This document shows, piece by piece, positions 15,673 to 23,376 of a DNA stretch of 23,376 nt. Under the pieces are notes generated by a model, which saw only the letters and a list, made by a program, of their open reading frames with translations, had not been told where the DNA came from and ran no database searches. Both the position numbers and the translations under genes were made by a program. How positions within the stretch are numbered: the first letter of the stretch is position 1; each line of letters starts with the position of its first letter. Origin of the DNA: Ignatzschineria sp. (lineage in GTDB: Bacteria; Pseudomonadota; Gammaproteobacteria; Cardiobacteriales; Wohlfahrtiimonadaceae); NCBI GenBank assembly GCA_030151245.1, contig JASLEF010000096.1, positions 1 through 23,376 of the forward strand, written 5' to 3'.

Positions 15673-15882
15673 GATATATCACTACTCCTATGAATTTTTG
15701 TGATGAATTTTTTGTTGTATAACCGTCAATAATCTTCCTAAATGAGTGGTAGTTGATCATTGCTCAGTCTATCTCTCTTAAGCTGCTCTTTTTTACCATG
15801 ATTGTTTATCAAACGTCACGCATAAATAAAAGATACTTACACAACAGATATCTCGTCGATACCCATCGACAAAGTATAACTT

Positions 15883-15891
15883 TGCTATAAT
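15883..15891 (+). promoter_or_regulatory. Extended -10 promoter of recC
   Basis: TGCTATAAT is a perfect extended -10. TCGACA (15866-15871) resembles a -35 but is only 14 bases away, so the extended motif is the stronger argument. Transcription would start near 15898, 34 bases before the ATG at 15932. Confidence 0.6.
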
Positions 15892-15931
15892 ACTGTAGCA
15901 GATAAAATAGCGCCTTGAAGGACTATTTTTC

Positions 15932-18900
15932 ATGACTTCATTCTATGATTCATCTTATGATAATAAGAAGTTCTTTTTAGCATTTTTTAAATATCCCTTT
16001 TGGAGAAGACCGCCAATTATGAGTTTTCATCTCTACTATTCCAATCATCTCGATACCCTTCAATATATTGCAGGGTATCTGACAAAAGTTGATCCTCAAG
16101 AAAGTCCTTTTGATAAAGAATATTTCTTGGTTCAAAACTTTGGAATGGCCAGATGGATGCAGATAAAGCTCGCTAAACAACTAGGTATTTTGACACAATC
16201 AGAGTTTCTATTGCCTTCAAAAATGTTAATGAATCTCCTTGAAATGATTTTCACCGAAGAAGAGCGAGAGAAACAGCCTATTGAAAGACTTTCCAAAGAC
16301 CAGCTATTTTGGCCATTGGTGCAGATTATTGATGACATCATTCATGAGCACTCTTCTACGCTACAACCTTCTGATGAGCTCTTTTCACCGCTAAGAAACT
16401 ATCTAGCACAATATGAAAAAGATGCCGCAAGCAAGCGTGATAATAATCCTCTTCTAGGAATTTTACATCTTGCTGAAGAGCTTGCTGCAATATTTGACAA
16501 ATATATCGTCTATCGTAGCCCGTGGATTAATGCCTGGACTCAGGGAGAGTTCGCGCCACAATATTTTGATCATAAATTACCGATAGAACTAGAAGCTTGG
16601 CAGGCAGCACTCTTTAAAAGGCTCTATGAAGCTTTAGGTTCCCCGCTTCATTTTGGTCTTTTACATCCTATTATTGAAGCGAAGCTTCAAGATCCTTGCA
16701 TTCAGAAAAAACTCCCCAAGCGTATTTTTATTATTGGTTTAAACTCTCTGCCACCACTATTTCTAGATTTAATTGCGCAATTTTCAAAAATGATGGATAT
16801 TCACCTCTTTTTTAATAACCCATCCCAATATTATTGGGGGGATCTCACAAAAGGAGCGGGATTACCCAGTTTTAATTTAACGAACTTCTTTGCACAAGCT
16901 GAAAGCACGATTGATCCGATTTCACCACATATTCCCCAATCGATGCTCGACTCTCTCAATGAGCATTGGCAAAACAGTTACGGAAATCCCTTACTTGCCT
17001 CATTAGGAAAAGTCGGAAGGGATCATCTGCATCTATTACAGAAATATGATGGAGATCTAGACCTTCAAATGACCGAGGCATTCGCAGAACCTGAAGTAAA
17101 CTCATTACTCCATCATCTACAATCAGAAATTTATCATCTTCGCCCCGCAAGAGAGAGTGAAAAATTTCAAGTTGCCGAGGATGATAAATCCATTCAACTC
17201 CATAGTACTTATAGTCCTATGCGGGAAGTAGAAGCGCTCTATGACCAAATCCTACATCAATTAGAAAATAATCCCGAGTTAGAGCCTGAAGATATTGTGG
17301 TGATGACGCCGGATATTGAAAATTACGCTCCATTTATTAATGCCGTTTTTGGTAGCGCTCCTGAAGGTCGTTATCTTCCATATTCTATCTCTGATGTCAG
17401 CTTAAAAGAGAGTGAGACAATCTTCACTACTTTATTACAATTGCTTTCACTCCCAGAAAGCGCCTTTAAAGCCAGCGATCTTCTCTTATTAATCCAGATG
17501 CCGGAGATTATGGAGAAATTTCATTTTCAAGAAAATGACCTCTCACTCATTCACTTTTGGATTCACGATACCAATATCAAGCAAGCCATTGATGGAAGAC
17601 ATCTTACAGATGAATTACAAGCGCCTTATCGTCATCAGTTTGATTGGGATATCAATAGTTGGCGCTGGGGCTTACAAAGAATGTTACTTGGCTATGGTAC
17701 CGAGCATGCGGCACTTGATTTACGAGTTGACATCGACACAGATCAGACAACCGGGATTAACTCTCCACATACCATTCTCCCTTATCCCCATATTGAAGGA
17801 AAAAATGCCGAAATTCTTGGAAATCTCTGTCACTTTATTGATCTCTTAATCGAGACCAAAAAACAACTCTCTGGCGAAAAAACCATTACCGAATGGCAAC
17901 TTATCCTCGCAAAAGTCTGGCAAAATTTCTTTATCGCCTCACCTGAGAATAATGATAAACTCCACTATACTCAAAGATTATGGCAAGGAATTCTAGCTGG
18001 GGCTGAAACGATAAATTTCAGCAAAATGATCCCCTTAAAAGCTTTAACCCCCATGCTAGAAAATAAACTTTTAGAAGAGAAGCCTGAACAAAACTTTATC
18101 CAAGGAAAAATCACTTTCTGCTCTTTCATTCCCATGCGAACGATCCCTTTTAAAATGATCGCCATGATTGGTATGAACCAAGCTGACTTCCCTAAATCAA
18201 CGGTTCATCATAGTTTTGACCTCATTCAATATCAACCTATGCGAGGTGATAGAAGCCGGAATACTGATGATCGTTATCTCTTTTTAGAAGCTTTGCTCTC
18301 GGCAAAAGAGACACTCTATTTAAGCTTTATTGGTAAATCTATCCGTGATAATAGTGATCTTTATCCCTCGTTACTGATTGATGAGTTATTACGTTATATT
18401 GATCAGGTTTCAATCACCTCCAATGAAGGTCTCACATCAACACAAATAACCTACCTTCATCCTATGGCATCTTATAATCCCGTACTCTTTACCGATAAAA
18501 GTGCGATTCAAAGCTTCCAAAATGAATGGATTTTGAATGATCAAGAAGCCATTGATTCTTACCATGCACCTTATCAATATCAAACGCTCATTGATCACTA
18601 TCAAGAACAAGATCAAATTACCCCATTAACAGATCTCTCGTTAGATTCCCTCATTCGTTTCTATCAGGATCCTACCAACTATTTCGCAGAGCAACGACTC
18701 AATCTCTCCCCTTTTAGAGATCAAACAACCACCATTGAAGATGATGAACCCTTCTCCATCCATAAAGGGCTTGATGAGTATCAGTTTCACCAAGCACTAA
18801 CCCATAATCTTCTGCAATCGGCCTTAACAGAGCCCATGGACTCTCATGAAAACATCGAGCAGAACCTCGATCTTATTAGCCAATCATTTTATCAAAACTA

Positions 18901-19663
18901 CCGACTGCAAGGCGTATTGCCGAAGTTTGCCTATGGTGAGCTTGCGTGGCTTGATAAAAGCCAGTTCCCTCTGGCCTTGACAAATTACTTACAAGAAGCA
19001 GCCTATCCTTATGGCCAATTTGAGTTGTTAAGTTTTAAAAGCGGAATTACTCTACATGGCAAAATCCCGGCAGCTACCCCCGATCAAAGTATTATTCTTT
19101 GGGATGTTGGGCTTTTAAAGCATGATAGAATCATTAAAGGAGCGATCACAAATCTCTTTTTTCATGCAACCAAAGCACAAGAAGATGTCGCACAAACACT
19201 CTGGCTGATCGGTCGAGGGAAGGAAGAGATTCATAAAATCATTTACCCCTATTATCAACAACCTGAAGCCGCCAAAATTTTAACACACCTTATCAATGGC
19301 TATCTCTTCGGCATTCAAGGTCCCATTCCCTACCTTTATAAGGCTGGATCAGGATCACAAGAGGAAATTTTTCAAGATGCTAATTTCAAGGAGAATTTAA
19401 TAGCACTTCGTACAGAGTTGCCACAATACTTTGATTTATCATTACAAGCATGGCAACCTCAAATATTTTCTGAGATTTTAAACAATGAGGAACTTGTCAA
19501 TTCAATGCGTCAAACTACCAGAAATCATTTAAATAAGGTAAAATCTTTGGTGTCTGGAAATAATTCGTTCACGCGATTATTTCCCCAATATGGAGAAAAA
19601 GAGATATTAGCCTTTACCCTTTTTTTCCACCATTATCTCAATGAGTTAATGCCACATGAATAA
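15932..19663 (+). CDS. recC: Exodeoxyribonuclease V subunit RecC
   Basis: RecC is the Chi-scanning, pin-bearing subunit of the RecBCD helicase-nuclease for double-strand break repair. The 1243-residue frame is slightly longer than the family's about 1120. Family landmarks are FHLYYSNHLDTLQYI at residue 32 onward, LVQNFGMARWMQIKLAKQLGI, DKYIVYRSPWINAW, the central LHSTYSPMREVEALYDQIL with EPEDIVVMTPDIENYAP, FCSFIPMRTIPFKMIAMIGM, and DPTNYFAEQRLNL. Similarity starts at Met30 (base 16019), so the first 29 residues may be spurious; however, AAGGA at 9 bases and the extended -10 favour the ATG at 15932, while the 16019 ATG has only a distant GGAG. recB and recD are not adjacent, unlike the usual recC-(ptrA)-recB-recD order. 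The next gene overlaps by 8 bases. Confidence 0.93.
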   Translation: MTSFYDSSYDNKKFFLAFFKYPFWRRPPIMSFHLYYSNHLDTLQYIAGYLTKVDPQESPFDKEYFLVQNFGMARWMQIKLAKQLGILTQSEFLLPSKMLMNLLEMIFTEEEREKQPIERLSKDQLFWPLVQIIDDIIHEHSSTLQPSDELFSPLRNYLAQYEKDAASKRDNNPLLGILHLAEELAAIFDKYIVYRSPWINAWTQGEFAPQYFDHKLPIELEAWQAALFKRLYEALGSPLHFGLLHPIIEAKLQDPCIQKKLPKRIFIIGLNSLPPLFLDLIAQFSKMMDIHLFFNNPSQYYWGDLTKGAGLPSFNLTNFFAQAESTIDPISPHIPQSMLDSLNEHWQNSYGNPLLASLGKVGRDHLHLLQKYDGDLDLQMTEAFAEPEVNSLLHHLQSEIYHLRPARESEKFQVAEDDKSIQLHSTYSPMREVEALYDQILHQLENNPELEPEDIVVMTPDIENYAPFINAVFGSAPEGRYLPYSISDVSLKESETIFTTLLQLLSLPESAFKASDLLLLIQMPEIMEKFHFQENDLSLIHFWIHDTNIKQAIDGRHLTDELQAPYRHQFDWDINSWRWGLQRMLLGYGTEHAALDLRVDIDTDQTTGINSPHTILPYPHIEGKNAEILGNLCHFIDLLIETKKQLSGEKTITEWQLILAKVWQNFFIASPENNDKLHYTQRLWQGILAGAETINFSKMIPLKALTPMLENKLLEEKPEQNFIQGKITFCSFIPMRTIPFKMIAMIGMNQADFPKSTVHHSFDLIQYQPMRGDRSRNTDDRYLFLEALLSAKETLYLSFIGKSIRDNSDLYPSLLIDELLRYIDQVSITSNEGLTSTQITYLHPMASYNPVLFTDKSAIQSFQNEWILNDQEAIDSYHAPYQYQTLIDHYQEQDQITPLTDLSLDSLIRFYQDPTNYFAEQRLNLSPFRDQTTTIEDDEPFSIHKGLDEYQFHQALTHNLLQSALTEPMDSHENIEQNLDLISQSFYQNYRLQGVLPKFAYGELAWLDKSQFPLALTNYLQEAAYPYGQFELLSFKSGITLHGKIPAATPDQSIILWDVGLLKHDRIIKGAITNLFFHATKAQEDVAQTLWLIGRGKEEIHKIIYPYYQQPEAAKILTHLINGYLFGIQGPIPYLYKAGSGSQEEIFQDANFKENLIALRTELPQYFDLSLQAWQPQIFSEILNNEELVNSMRQTTRNHLNKVKSLVSGNNSFTRLFPQYGEKEILAFTLFFHHYLNELMPHE

Positions 19664-20333
19664 TGATAACCCCCAGTTAATGAAAGAGTTGCAGCATCCT
19701 ACTGCGAAATATGATTACGATGGAATCACAGGAACTTGGCTCTTGATTCCTGCAAAATTTCACATTCTCATGCTTGCAATTGCACTTCCCATAATTTTAT
19801 GGATGTTTCCCTTTATCCATTTGAAAGGGAATTACCGTTATGTATTTGCTGACTACCGTTATTATATTGCAGGAGCCGTCACCATTTTCTGCTTAGCCTC
19901 TACATTTTTAAGTATTATTAAAGCAAAACAGGTGAAATATCGTATTCGCCCGATGAGTCATGTTAACCGTCAAGGTGTCACAAAATCGAAAAATAGCCGC
20001 ACTAAAAACTCAGTTGAAGTAGTCGAAAAACATCCCAAGGTCCATGTTGGACACCTTACAAATAAAAGACAAGCGATCTCCCCTACCACGGCTAAAAAAC
20101 AGAGCTCATCACAAGATAAGGTAGCCAATATCATCACCAACAATGTCGTAAAAACAGCTGACAAAAATAAAACCTCAGCTACCGCAAAGTCACAAGGTCG
20201 AGCAAGAAGTAGTTCGGCACCAATATCTGCTAAACAGCCGAATACTCCGTCTCAAAAGTCACTTAAAGCAGCTTCTGATCAGAAGCTCGCCAAAAAGCCT
20301 AAAAAGTCTAAACAGATGCAGCTAGATCTTTAA
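19656..20333 (+). CDS. Small membrane protein with long basic tail, unknown function
   Basis: I do not recognise a family. The 225-residue product has two membrane helices (about 33-53 and 70-90) linked by a short loop. A disordered tail from about 95, very rich in Lys, Ser, Ala, Thr and Gln, resembles low-complexity nucleic-acid-binding tails. Both ends would face the cytoplasm by the positive-inside rule. The very C-terminus is QMQLDL (220-225), which fits the bacterial sliding-clamp-binding hexapeptide pattern Q-x-x-L-x-L/F, also found at the end of DNA polymerase IV. The ATG overlaps the recC stop by 8 bases, so translation is coupled. Co-expression with recC plus the tail suggests a DNA-linked membrane role, but this is inference. 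Confidence 0.7.
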   Translation: MNNDNPQLMKELQHPTAKYDYDGITGTWLLIPAKFHILMLAIALPIILWMFPFIHLKGNYRYVFADYRYYIAGAVTIFCLASTFLSIIKAKQVKYRIRPMSHVNRQGVTKSKNSRTKNSVEVVEKHPKVHVGHLTNKRQAISPTTAKKQSSSQDKVANIITNNVVKTADKNKTSATAKSQGRARSSSAPISAKQPNTPSQKSLKAASDQKLAKKPKKSKQMQLDL

Positions 20334-20395
20334 CCCCCAAAGAATATCAAGATATTCGTTGCCTAACGTCATTCAATTTAAGGAGCTTAACTTTA

Positions 20396-21256
20396 ATGGT
20401 GCAACAGATGATTATTATCAGTGGTCTCTCTGGTTCTGGTAAATCAATAGCCTTACAAACATTAGAAGATGAAGGCTTTTTCTGTATTGATAACCTCCCT
20501 ATCTCTTTTATTCCTAGATTTATTGAAGAGATTCAACAACGAAAAGGAATCGCAAGACTCGCCATCGGTGTTGATGCACGAAGCTTTCCAGAAGACCTTT
20601 CAGAGGCAGAATCGATTTTTAAACAGATTGAAGAATGTACTTCATTAACCCCCAAAATCCTCTTTCTAGATGCCAATGATGAGATTCTCATCAAACGTTA
20701 TAGCCATACTCGAAGACGACATCCTCTATCTAGTACCGAGAAATCTCTAGTAGATGCCATTAATTATGAGAGAGAACTACTATCTCCCCTTCGCCTTCGC
20801 GCTAATGTTTTAGTAGATACCTCTTTTTTAAATGTCCACGAATTACGATCTATTCTTAAACAGCGACTTATTGAAAATAATCACAGTTCGCTCTTTATCA
20901 ATATTATCTCTTTTGGCTATCGAAACGGTATCCCATTAGATGCCGATTTTGTCTTTGATGCCAGAATGCTCACAAATCCTCACTGGATCCCCCATCTTCG
21001 CGAATATACCGGACTGAGTAGCGAAATTACAGATTTTTTTGCCGAAACAGAAGATATCCAAGATTTTTACCATGATATCGCTGGCTTTATTACAAAATGG
21101 CTTCCATCCTTTAAAAAAGGAACACGCTCTTATCTCACAATCGCTATAGGTTGTACCGGCGGCAAACATCGCTCCGTTTACCTAGCTCAACGATTATTTG
21201 AACTTTTGCAGGCTGAAAACAATGTTCTCGTCAAACATCGAGAAATTAACATATAA
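20396..21256 (+). CDS. rapZ: RNase adapter / nucleotide-binding protein RapZ
   Basis: RapZ (YhbJ/YvcJ family) is a P-loop protein; in E. coli it binds the GlmZ/GlmY small RNAs and guides RNase E, controlling glucosamine-6-phosphate synthase. The 286-residue product has the Walker A GLSGSGKS (10-17), EDEGFFCIDNLP, a Walker B-like LFLDAND, RRRHPL, and in the C-terminal domain SFGYRNGIPLDADFVFDARML, NPHW and GCTGGKHRSV. AAGGAG stands 10 bases before the ATG; Met5 is an alternative. The end reads KHREINI and lacks the Lys-Arg-Lys cluster near the end of E. coli RapZ that is needed for sRNA binding. E. coli rapZ sits with ptsN/npr; here it follows recC and precedes folD. Confidence 0.95.
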   Translation: MVQQMIIISGLSGSGKSIALQTLEDEGFFCIDNLPISFIPRFIEEIQQRKGIARLAIGVDARSFPEDLSEAESIFKQIEECTSLTPKILFLDANDEILIKRYSHTRRRHPLSSTEKSLVDAINYERELLSPLRLRANVLVDTSFLNVHELRSILKQRLIENNHSSLFINIISFGYRNGIPLDADFVFDARMLTNPHWIPHLREYTGLSSEITDFFAETEDIQDFYHDIAGFITKWLPSFKKGTRSYLTIAIGCTGGKHRSVYLAQRLFELLQAENNVLVKHREINI

Positions 21257-21314
21257 TTTTCAGCCTCTTTTTTTGTCTTAAATTTTTATGCTTATTGACA
21301 CAAGGAACCCCATA

Positions 21315-22199
21315 ATGTCCAACCTCATCGATGGAAAAGCATTTGCCCAAAATCTTCGCCAAACTATTACCGAACAGACTGCCGCTCTTGAAAAAGAACA
21401 TCATATTCGCCCAGGATTAGCTGTCGTACTCGTAGGGGAAGATCCTGCAAGCCAAGTTTATGTTCGAAATAAAGAAAAATTTGCCATCGAGTGTGGTTTT
21501 AAGTCTGAGACTTTCCGTCTCTCTGCCGAGACAACACAAGCAGAGCTGTTACAACTTATCGATGACTTAAATCATGATCAAACGATTCATGGCATTTTAG
21601 TACAACTCCCTCTTCCTAAGCATCTTCACGAAGAAGAAGTTTTAAATGCGATTAATCCCTTAAAAGATGTGGATGGTTTCCACCCAGTGAATATCGGTCA
21701 ACTCTCTATTGGTAAACCCTATTTAATTCCTTGTACTCCCTTAGGATCATTACTTTTACTACAAGATAAATTAGGAAAAGACCTCTCAGGGAAGCATGCC
21801 GTCATTGTGGGGCGCTCTAACATCGTCGGCAAGCCAATGATGCAACTTCTTTTGTCGCAAAACTGTACCGTGACTGTAGCTCACTCTCGCACGAAAGATG
21901 TTGCTAGCCTTTGCCGTGAGGCTGATATTGTAGTGGCGGCTGTCGGAGTTCCAAAACTGGTTAAAGGTGATTGGATTAAAAAAGGTGCGGCAGTCATTGA
22001 TGTTGGTATCAATCGTATTGAAGAAAATGGCAAAATGCGTTTAGTTGGAGACGTGGATTTTGAAGAAGCAGTTAAAAATGCGGCCTACATTACTCCAGTC
22101 CCAGGTGGCGTTGGCCCTATGACCATTGCCTGTCTTTTAAGAAATACACTAACAGCCATGTGTTTACAAAATGGCATCGAGGATCCTAATAAGCTTTAA
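21315..22199 (+). CDS. folD: Methylenetetrahydrofolate dehydrogenase/cyclohydrolase FolD
   Basis: FolD interconverts 5,10-methylene-THF, 5,10-methenyl-THF and 10-formyl-THF (NADP-dependent dehydrogenase plus cyclohydrolase) in one-carbon metabolism. The 294-residue product has the usual length with YVRNKEKFAIECG carrying the catalytic Tyr and Lys, GILVQLPLPKHL, KDVDGFHPVNIG, PCTP, the dinucleotide-binding GRSNIVGKPM, VIDVGIN and the C-terminal PVPGGVGPMT. The start at 21315 is chosen because AAGGAA lies 7 bases before it and MSNLIDGKAFAQ aligns with the family N-terminus; the ATG at 21288 would add nine unsupported residues. A 3' untranslated region of nearly 400 bases with a 40-bp repeat array precedes its terminator. 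Confidence 0.97.
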   Translation: MSNLIDGKAFAQNLRQTITEQTAALEKEHHIRPGLAVVLVGEDPASQVYVRNKEKFAIECGFKSETFRLSAETTQAELLQLIDDLNHDQTIHGILVQLPLPKHLHEEEVLNAINPLKDVDGFHPVNIGQLSIGKPYLIPCTPLGSLLLLQDKLGKDLSGKHAVIVGRSNIVGKPMMQLLLSQNCTVTVAHSRTKDVASLCREADIVVAAVGVPKLVKGDWIKKGAAVIDVGINRIEENGKMRLVGDVDFEEAVKNAAYITPVPGGVGPMTIACLLRNTLTAMCLQNGIEDPNKL

Positions 22200-22233
22200 G
22201 CCTCTTTTAATCAAAGATTCAGCAATCAATAGA

Positions 22234-22548
22234 TCTTGATGTAAATATTAATGTCGATATTGATACGTTTGTGGCTGTTGATGTATATCGGTGTCGATAT
22301 TGATGCGATTGCTGCTGTTGATGTATATCGGTGTCGATATTGATGCGATTGCTGCTGTTGATGTATATCGGTATCGATATTGATGCAATTTTGCTGTTGA
22401 TGTATATCGATATCGATATTAATGCAATTGTTGCTGTTGATGTATATCGGTATCGATATTGATGCGATTGCTGCTGTTGATGTATATCGATATCGATATT
22501 GATGCGATTGCTGCTGTTGTTGCCGTTAATATATTTCGATACTCATTC
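22234..22548. repeat. 40-bp tandem repeat array in folD 3' UTR
   Basis: Six well-conserved units run from 22274 to 22512 (starting 22274, 22314, 22354, 22393, 22433 and 22473; one is 39 bases, the others 40; units one and two are identical). Degenerate units flank them at about 22234-22273 and 22513-22548. Each good unit starts GCTGTTGATGTATATCG and contains a dyad ATATCG-N4-CGATAT whose centre varies only as GTGT, GTAT or ATAT; the ATAT version is a full 16-bp palindrome. TTGATG occurs twice per unit, 22 bases apart. The unit length is not a multiple of three and no long frame runs through on the plus strand. There are no spacers, so it is not a CRISPR. Confidence 0.93.
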
Positions 22549-22568
22549 AATGCCTCATCAGAAGTTCT

Positions 22569-22595
22569 AATGCCGGAAACTCTCCGGCATTTTTT
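22569..22595 (+). terminator. Intrinsic terminator after folD and the repeat array
   Basis: AATGCCGGA pairs with TCCGGCATT around a five-base loop and is followed by T at 22590-22595. It is the first strong plus-strand terminator after folD, which places the repeat array inside the transcript unless the RNA is cut earlier. Confidence 0.92.
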
Positions 22596-22599
22596 ATGA

Positions 22600-22980
22600 G
22601 GCTTCACAGCTTCGCCTAATCAATTATCCTGATCAATTTCCCTGATCCCCTTCCTCTCCCCCCCAAAAAAAAAGAGAGATAATAGCAATAATCCATGTTT
22701 TAAATCTAACCAACGCTCTTTTCGCCCTAAAAAAGGAGCATCCCTTCTACTATCACGAGCTATTTCCAAAAAAACGCACCGATATTAAAAAAAGAGATCA
22801 AAGATAGATTGCTTAATCTTTCCGGTACTGCATCAAAAACGATGCATTTATTCACAAAAAACAACCCCCTCCCCTACTCAAAGCTTGTTAAAGACTATAT
22901 AGTGAAACCATCAATTTTATTTTGTGGCTGCATTATTTGAGCTTCAACATTTTTATGTCATACAAGTTTAGGAGTCCACT
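22600..22980. other. Intergenic region before the hydrolase gene
   Basis: No gene is visible. It holds adjoining homopolymers of seven C and nine A (22658-22673), several A-tracts that may give bent DNA, and a perfect hairpin TGCATC-AAAAAC-GATGCA (22829-22846). TATAGT-like sequence near 22896-22903 is a possible -10, without a good -35. Confidence 0.45.
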
Positions 22981-23376
22981 ATGAGCAAAATTATTCCTGG
23001 TGCGGAAGATTTCTTCTACGAAGGTAATCAAATCGGGGTTCTCGCAATTCATGGCTTTACCGGTACCACACAAAGCATGCGAGAATTAGGAAAGGGTTTA
23101 GCAGATGCAGGATTTACAGTTCTAGGACCTAGACTCACAGGTCACGGCATTACGCCCGAGGAGATGACTAAAGCGGAATTTAAGGATTGGCTCCAAGATG
23201 TAGAAGAAGCATTAGATGAACTCAGATTACATGCCGATAAAATATTTATCACAGGGCTATCTATGGGGGGCGCCTTAACGCTCTATCTAGCAGAAAACTA
23301 TGATGATATTTTAGGCATTATCCCCATTAATGCCGCGATTGATATGCCCAATTTCAAAGATTTTTATCGCTCTCAA
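22981..23376 (+). CDS. Alpha/beta hydrolase, carboxylesterase/monoacylglycerol lipase type (partial)
   Basis: The frame is open to the window end, 132 residues, so the C-terminal half with the catalytic Asp and His is missing. The start MSKIIPGAEDFFYEGNQIGVLAIHGFTGT has the HGFTG oxyanion motif, followed by MRELGKGLADAGFTVLGPRLTGHG and the nucleophile elbow GLSMGG (Ser at about residue 101). This arrangement (PGAEPF/Y, HGFTGTPQSMR, GHGTTPED) is typical of Est30-like carboxylesterases and short-chain monoacylglycerol lipases. AGGAG 8 bases before the ATG supports the start. It follows the folD terminator, so it begins a new transcription unit. The natural substrate is unknown. Confidence 0.9.
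   Translation, partial: MSKIIPGAEDFFYEGNQIGVLAIHGFTGTTQSMRELGKGLADAGFTVLGPRLTGHGITPEEMTKAEFKDWLQDVEEALDELRLHADKIFITGLSMGGALTLYLAENYDDILGIIPINAAIDMPNFKDFYRSQ

Noticed and set aside
22234..22548. CRISPR array
   Set aside because: Units are contiguous, nearly identical along all 40 bases and have no unique spacers; no cas gene is present.
22419..22607. Minus-strand 62-codon frame through the repeats
   Set aside because: It starts in the folD terminator and crosses repeats whose 40-base period shifts the frame each unit; no binding site and low-complexity product.

Overview
The window is about 23.4 kb of chromosome from a low-GC bacterium, most likely a gammaproteobacterium. The evidence is a RecC subunit, RapZ, a YafD-type UPF0294 protein, a YigZ protein and the complete oxygen-independent ubiquinone set UbiT/UbiU/UbiV. 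The AT-rich composition and this gene mix would fit the Ignatzschineria/Wohlfahrtiimonas/Cardiobacteriales area, but the genus is an inference. I see no insertion sequence, prophage, tRNA, rRNA or CRISPR.

Layout. 1-565: probable last codons of rpsR, then rplI and a strong terminator. 709-4798: three minus-strand genes, namely a SapC-family protein preceded by a possible 15-residue leader peptide, a secreted coiled-coil/MscS-like membrane protein with its own terminator, and an unrecognised eight-helix membrane protein. 5067-7712: a plus-strand phospholipid cluster of a YnbA-like CDP-alcohol phosphatidyltransferase with a non-canonical motif, a CdsA-like cytidylyltransferase and a PlsC-like acyltransferase. 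It is read from a good sigma70 promoter that is bracketed by two copies of a 17-bp operator-like repeat. 7980-9329: a minus-strand pair of exported proteins (DUF2145 lipoprotein and a small secreted protein). 9532-10302: a yafD homologue. 10673-11284: yigZ, perhaps read as a leaderless mRNA.

11465-14127: ubiT diverges from ubiU-ubiV. The short divergent region holds one perfect and one near-perfect FNR box, each spaced correctly (-41.5) from a plausible -10 element for one of the two directions. All eight expected Fe-S cysteines of UbiU and UbiV are present, so the cluster looks like an intact anaerobic ubiquinone module under oxygen control.

14470-15672: a PLP aminotransferase of the MocR/LysN type, minus strand. 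15932-22199: a plus-strand run of recC, a small two-helix membrane protein with a long basic tail ending in a clamp-binding-like hexapeptide, rapZ and folD. The folD stop is followed by a 40-bp tandem repeat array (about six good copies plus degenerate ends) lying before a strong terminator, so the array is probably transcribed as the folD 3' UTR. 22981-end: the 5' part of an alpha/beta-hydrolase gene.

The observations most worth a second look are the repeat array, the paired FNR architecture, the operator pair of the phospholipid cluster, the possible clamp-binding tail of the gene after recC, and the sapC leader peptide.
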